From: Blastococcus sp.
GTDB lineage: Bacteria > Actinomycetota > Actinomycetes > Mycobacteriales > Geodermatophilaceae
NCBI GenBank assembly: GCA_025965795.1
Contig: JAOPWH010000079.1
Location: 1 to 37,861 of the forward strand
Direction of reading: 5' to 3'
Length of the DNA stretch: 37,861 nt
Positions within the stretch are counted from its first letter, which is position 1; each line of letters begins with the position of its first letter. The position numbers and the translations under genes were made by a program. The notes beneath the pieces were generated by a model. That model ran no database searches. It worked only from the letters and a program-made list of their open reading frames with translations, and was not told the origin of the DNA. Below are positions 36,421-37,861 of the stretch, one piece after another.

Positions 36421-37861
36421 GTGACGCGCAGCAGGTACGACGTGGTGGTCGTGGGTGGCGGGCACAACGGGCTCGTGGCGGCCGCCTACCTGGCGATGGC
36501 CGGGCGCTCGGTGCTGGTGCTGGAGCGCCTGCCCGCCGTGGGTGGCGCCGCCGTCAGCCGGCAGGTCTTCGAGGGCGTCGACGTGCGCCTGTCCGCGTAC
36601 TCCTACCTGGTCAGCCTCCTGCCCGACCGGATCGCCGCCGACCTCGGCCTCCAGGTGCAGCTGGCCGACCGCTCCGTGGCGTCCTACACCGCCGCCGTGC
36701 GCAACGGCCGGCCCGTGGGGCTGTTCGTCGAGCGCGACGAGGGCCCGGCGACCGCCTCGTCGTTCCGGCAGCTGACCGGGTCCGACGCGGAGTTCGCCGG
36801 CTGGCAGCGCTTCTACGGCCGCTTGGCGACGCTCGCCGCGGACCTCGCACCGACGCTCACCGAGCCACTGCTCTCCCCCGCCGAGCTGGCGGCCCGGCTG
36901 CGCGATCCCCAGCTGTGGCACGACCTGCGCGAGCGCCCCCTGGCCGACGTCGTCGCCGACTGCCTCGCCGACGACGTGGTGCGCGGGGTGGCCCTCACCG
37001 ACGGGCTGATCGGCACCTTCGCCGACGTGCACGCGGCCGACGGCCTGGCCGGCCGCTGCTTCCTCTACCACCTGGTCGGCAACGGCACCGGCAGCTGGCG
37101 GGTGCCGGTCGGCGGCATGGGTGCCGTGACCGGTGCCATGGCGGCCGCCGCGCGCAACGGCGGTGCCGAGCTGGTCACCCGGGCGACGGTCACGGCTCTG
37201 GACGCCCGTGCGGACGGCGTCACCGTGCACTGGACCGACGACGACGGCACCGCGGCGGCGGCCGACGCCGGCTCCGTGGTCGTCGGTGCCGCGCCCCGCG
37301 TGCTGGCCCAGCTCGTCGGTGCCGACCCCGGGCCGTCGCCGTCGGGCTCCCAGCTGAAGATCAACATGGTGCTGGCGCGGCTGCCCCGGCTGCGTACCGG
37401 AGCCGACCCGGCGCAGGCGTTCGCGGGCACCTTCCACGTCGACGAGTCCGCCACGCAGATCGACGTCGCCTACGCCCAGGCGGCCGCCGGCCGGCTGCCC
37501 GACGTGATCCCGTTCGAGGTGTACTGCCACTCGCTGACCGACCCCTCGATCCTCGGGCCCGCCGAGCGCGCCACCGGCCGGCACACCCTCACCCTGTTCG
37601 GTCTGCACACCCCCGCGGAGCTGTACCGCTCCGATCCCGAAGGCGTGCGGGCCGACGCCGTCCGCCGCGTCGTCGCCCAGCTGGACGCCCACCTCGAGGA
37701 GCCGCTGATGGACTGCCTGGCCCGCGACGCCGGCGGACAGCCGTGTCTGCAAGCGGCGTCGCCGCTGGACGTCGAGGCGTCCCTGGCGATGCCGGGCGGG
37801 CACATCTTCCACGGCGACCTGGCCTGGCCGGTGGCCGACGACCCGGCGCTGGCCGGGACCT
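36421..37861 (+). CDS. Phytoene-dehydrogenase-like FAD oxidoreductase (partial, runs off window)
   Basis: GTG 36421 opens a frame without stops to the window end (480 codons seen). It begins with the dinucleotide-binding motif YDVVVVGGGHNGLVAAAYLA and acidic VLVLERLPAVGGAAVSRQ, as in CrtI/PYROXD2-type flavoproteins. Later blocks include FLYHLVGNGTGSWRVPVGGM and GAVTGAMAAAARNGGAELVT, where the P-x-G-G-M-G-x-x and A-x-x-x-G-A-E pattern is typical of the family, and KINMVLARLPRLR. The last codons seen (LAMPGGHIFHGDLAW) are near the C-terminal FAD contact, so about 30-60 residues are probably missing. Members of this branch are not proven carotenoid enzymes; the substrate is unknown and no other carotenoid gene is present. 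Confidence 0.9.
   Translation, partial: MTRSRYDVVVVGGGHNGLVAAAYLAMAGRSVLVLERLPAVGGAAVSRQVFEGVDVRLSAYSYLVSLLPDRIAADLGLQVQLADRSVASYTAAVRNGRPVGLFVERDEGPATASSFRQLTGSDAEFAGWQRFYGRLATLAADLAPTLTEPLLSPAELAARLRDPQLWHDLRERPLADVVADCLADDVVRGVALTDGLIGTFADVHAADGLAGRCFLYHLVGNGTGSWRVPVGGMGAVTGAMAAAARNGGAELVTRATVTALDARADGVTVHWTDDDGTAAAADAGSVVVGAAPRVLAQLVGADPGPSPSGSQLKINMVLARLPRLRTGADPAQAFAGTFHVDESATQIDVAYAQAAAGRLPDVIPFEVYCHSLTDPSILGPAERATGRHTLTLFGLHTPAELYRSDPEGVRADAVRRVVAQLDAHLEEPLMDCLARDAGGQPCLQAASPLDVEASLAMPGGHIFHGDLAWPVADDPALAGT

Noticed and set aside
36292-37812. 506-residue minus-strand frame at the window end
   Set aside because: It is antisense to the phytoene-dehydrogenase-like gene, which has clear FAD-binding motifs and normal codon bias.
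1-37861. CRISPR arrays, insertion sequences, prophage or toxin-antitoxin genes
   Set aside because: No regularly spaced repeats, transposase or integrase motifs, phage structural genes or recognisable toxin-antitoxin pairs were seen.

Overview
The window is high-GC actinobacterial DNA with many GTG starts and 4-bp gene overlaps. It carries a bifunctional-type Dcd, an F420-type luciferase-like oxidoreductase, a DevR/DevS-like two-component pair, a FadE5-type acyl-CoA dehydrogenase and a Lrp-linked bkd operon. The overall gene style suggests the Geodermatophilaceae (Blastococcus, Geodermatophilus, Modestobacter). That family assignment is an inference, because there is no rRNA or marker alignment here. 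No CRISPR array, insertion sequence, prophage gene or intact integrase was seen.

Layout. 1-2000: dcd (minus), a broken secreted-protein gene with its own terminator, tRNA-Gly(CCC), then about 460 bp of gene-poor, lower-GC DNA ending in a DosR-type box. 2001-6426: universal stress protein and GAF histidine kinase (plus), facing a minus-strand row of methyltransferase, type III polyketide synthase and DevR-like regulator. 6501-8003: ribokinase fossil, small acidic protein, F420-type oxidoreductase. 8044-10763: Zur box and a three-gene zinc ABC importer. 10822-12890: small proteins, a TetR regulator and a LapA-like membrane protein. 12977-14911: acyl-CoA dehydrogenase behind a palindromic operator that sits on its promoter. 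15023-17765: two acidic small proteins, then a metabolite:H+ symporter divergent from a 3-hydroxybutyrate dehydrogenase. 17762-21594: DNA glycosylase-like protein, tyrosine phosphatase, GGDEF diguanylate cyclase. 21912-25267: small basic protein, SRPBCC protein, and an OmpR/sensor kinase pair divergent from a secreted PepSY protein. 25389-31394: five-gene bkd operon (E1alpha, E1beta, E2, membrane protein, AGE-family isomerase) divergent from its likely Lrp/AsnC regulator. 31451-34902: a patchy stretch of small genes, a serine hydrolase and three decayed genes. 34922-37861: NlpC/P60 wall hydrolase with a long structured leader, divergent from a phytoene-desaturase-like oxidoreductase cut by the window end.

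Functional themes. The USP, kinase and regulator with a DosR-like box look like a dormancy/redox stress module next to a type III PKS. Acyl-CoA dehydrogenase, 3-hydroxybutyrate uptake and oxidation, and the branched-chain keto-acid dehydrogenase all feed acyl-CoA metabolism, and each has a recognisable local control element or local regulator.

The most distinctive property is the number of gene fossils read across frames: secreted protein at 738-1287, ribokinase at 6501-6756, unknown at 31451-31655, ASCH protein at 33877-34133, and a membrane protein at 34683-34902. In the last, a single extra copy of an 8-bp repeat exactly accounts for the frame break. Short tandem duplications recur at four places. 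I found no clear evidence of a wholly new multi-gene system. The best leads are the DosR-box/type III PKS neighbourhood, the 8-bp switch-like repeat and the structured NlpC leader.
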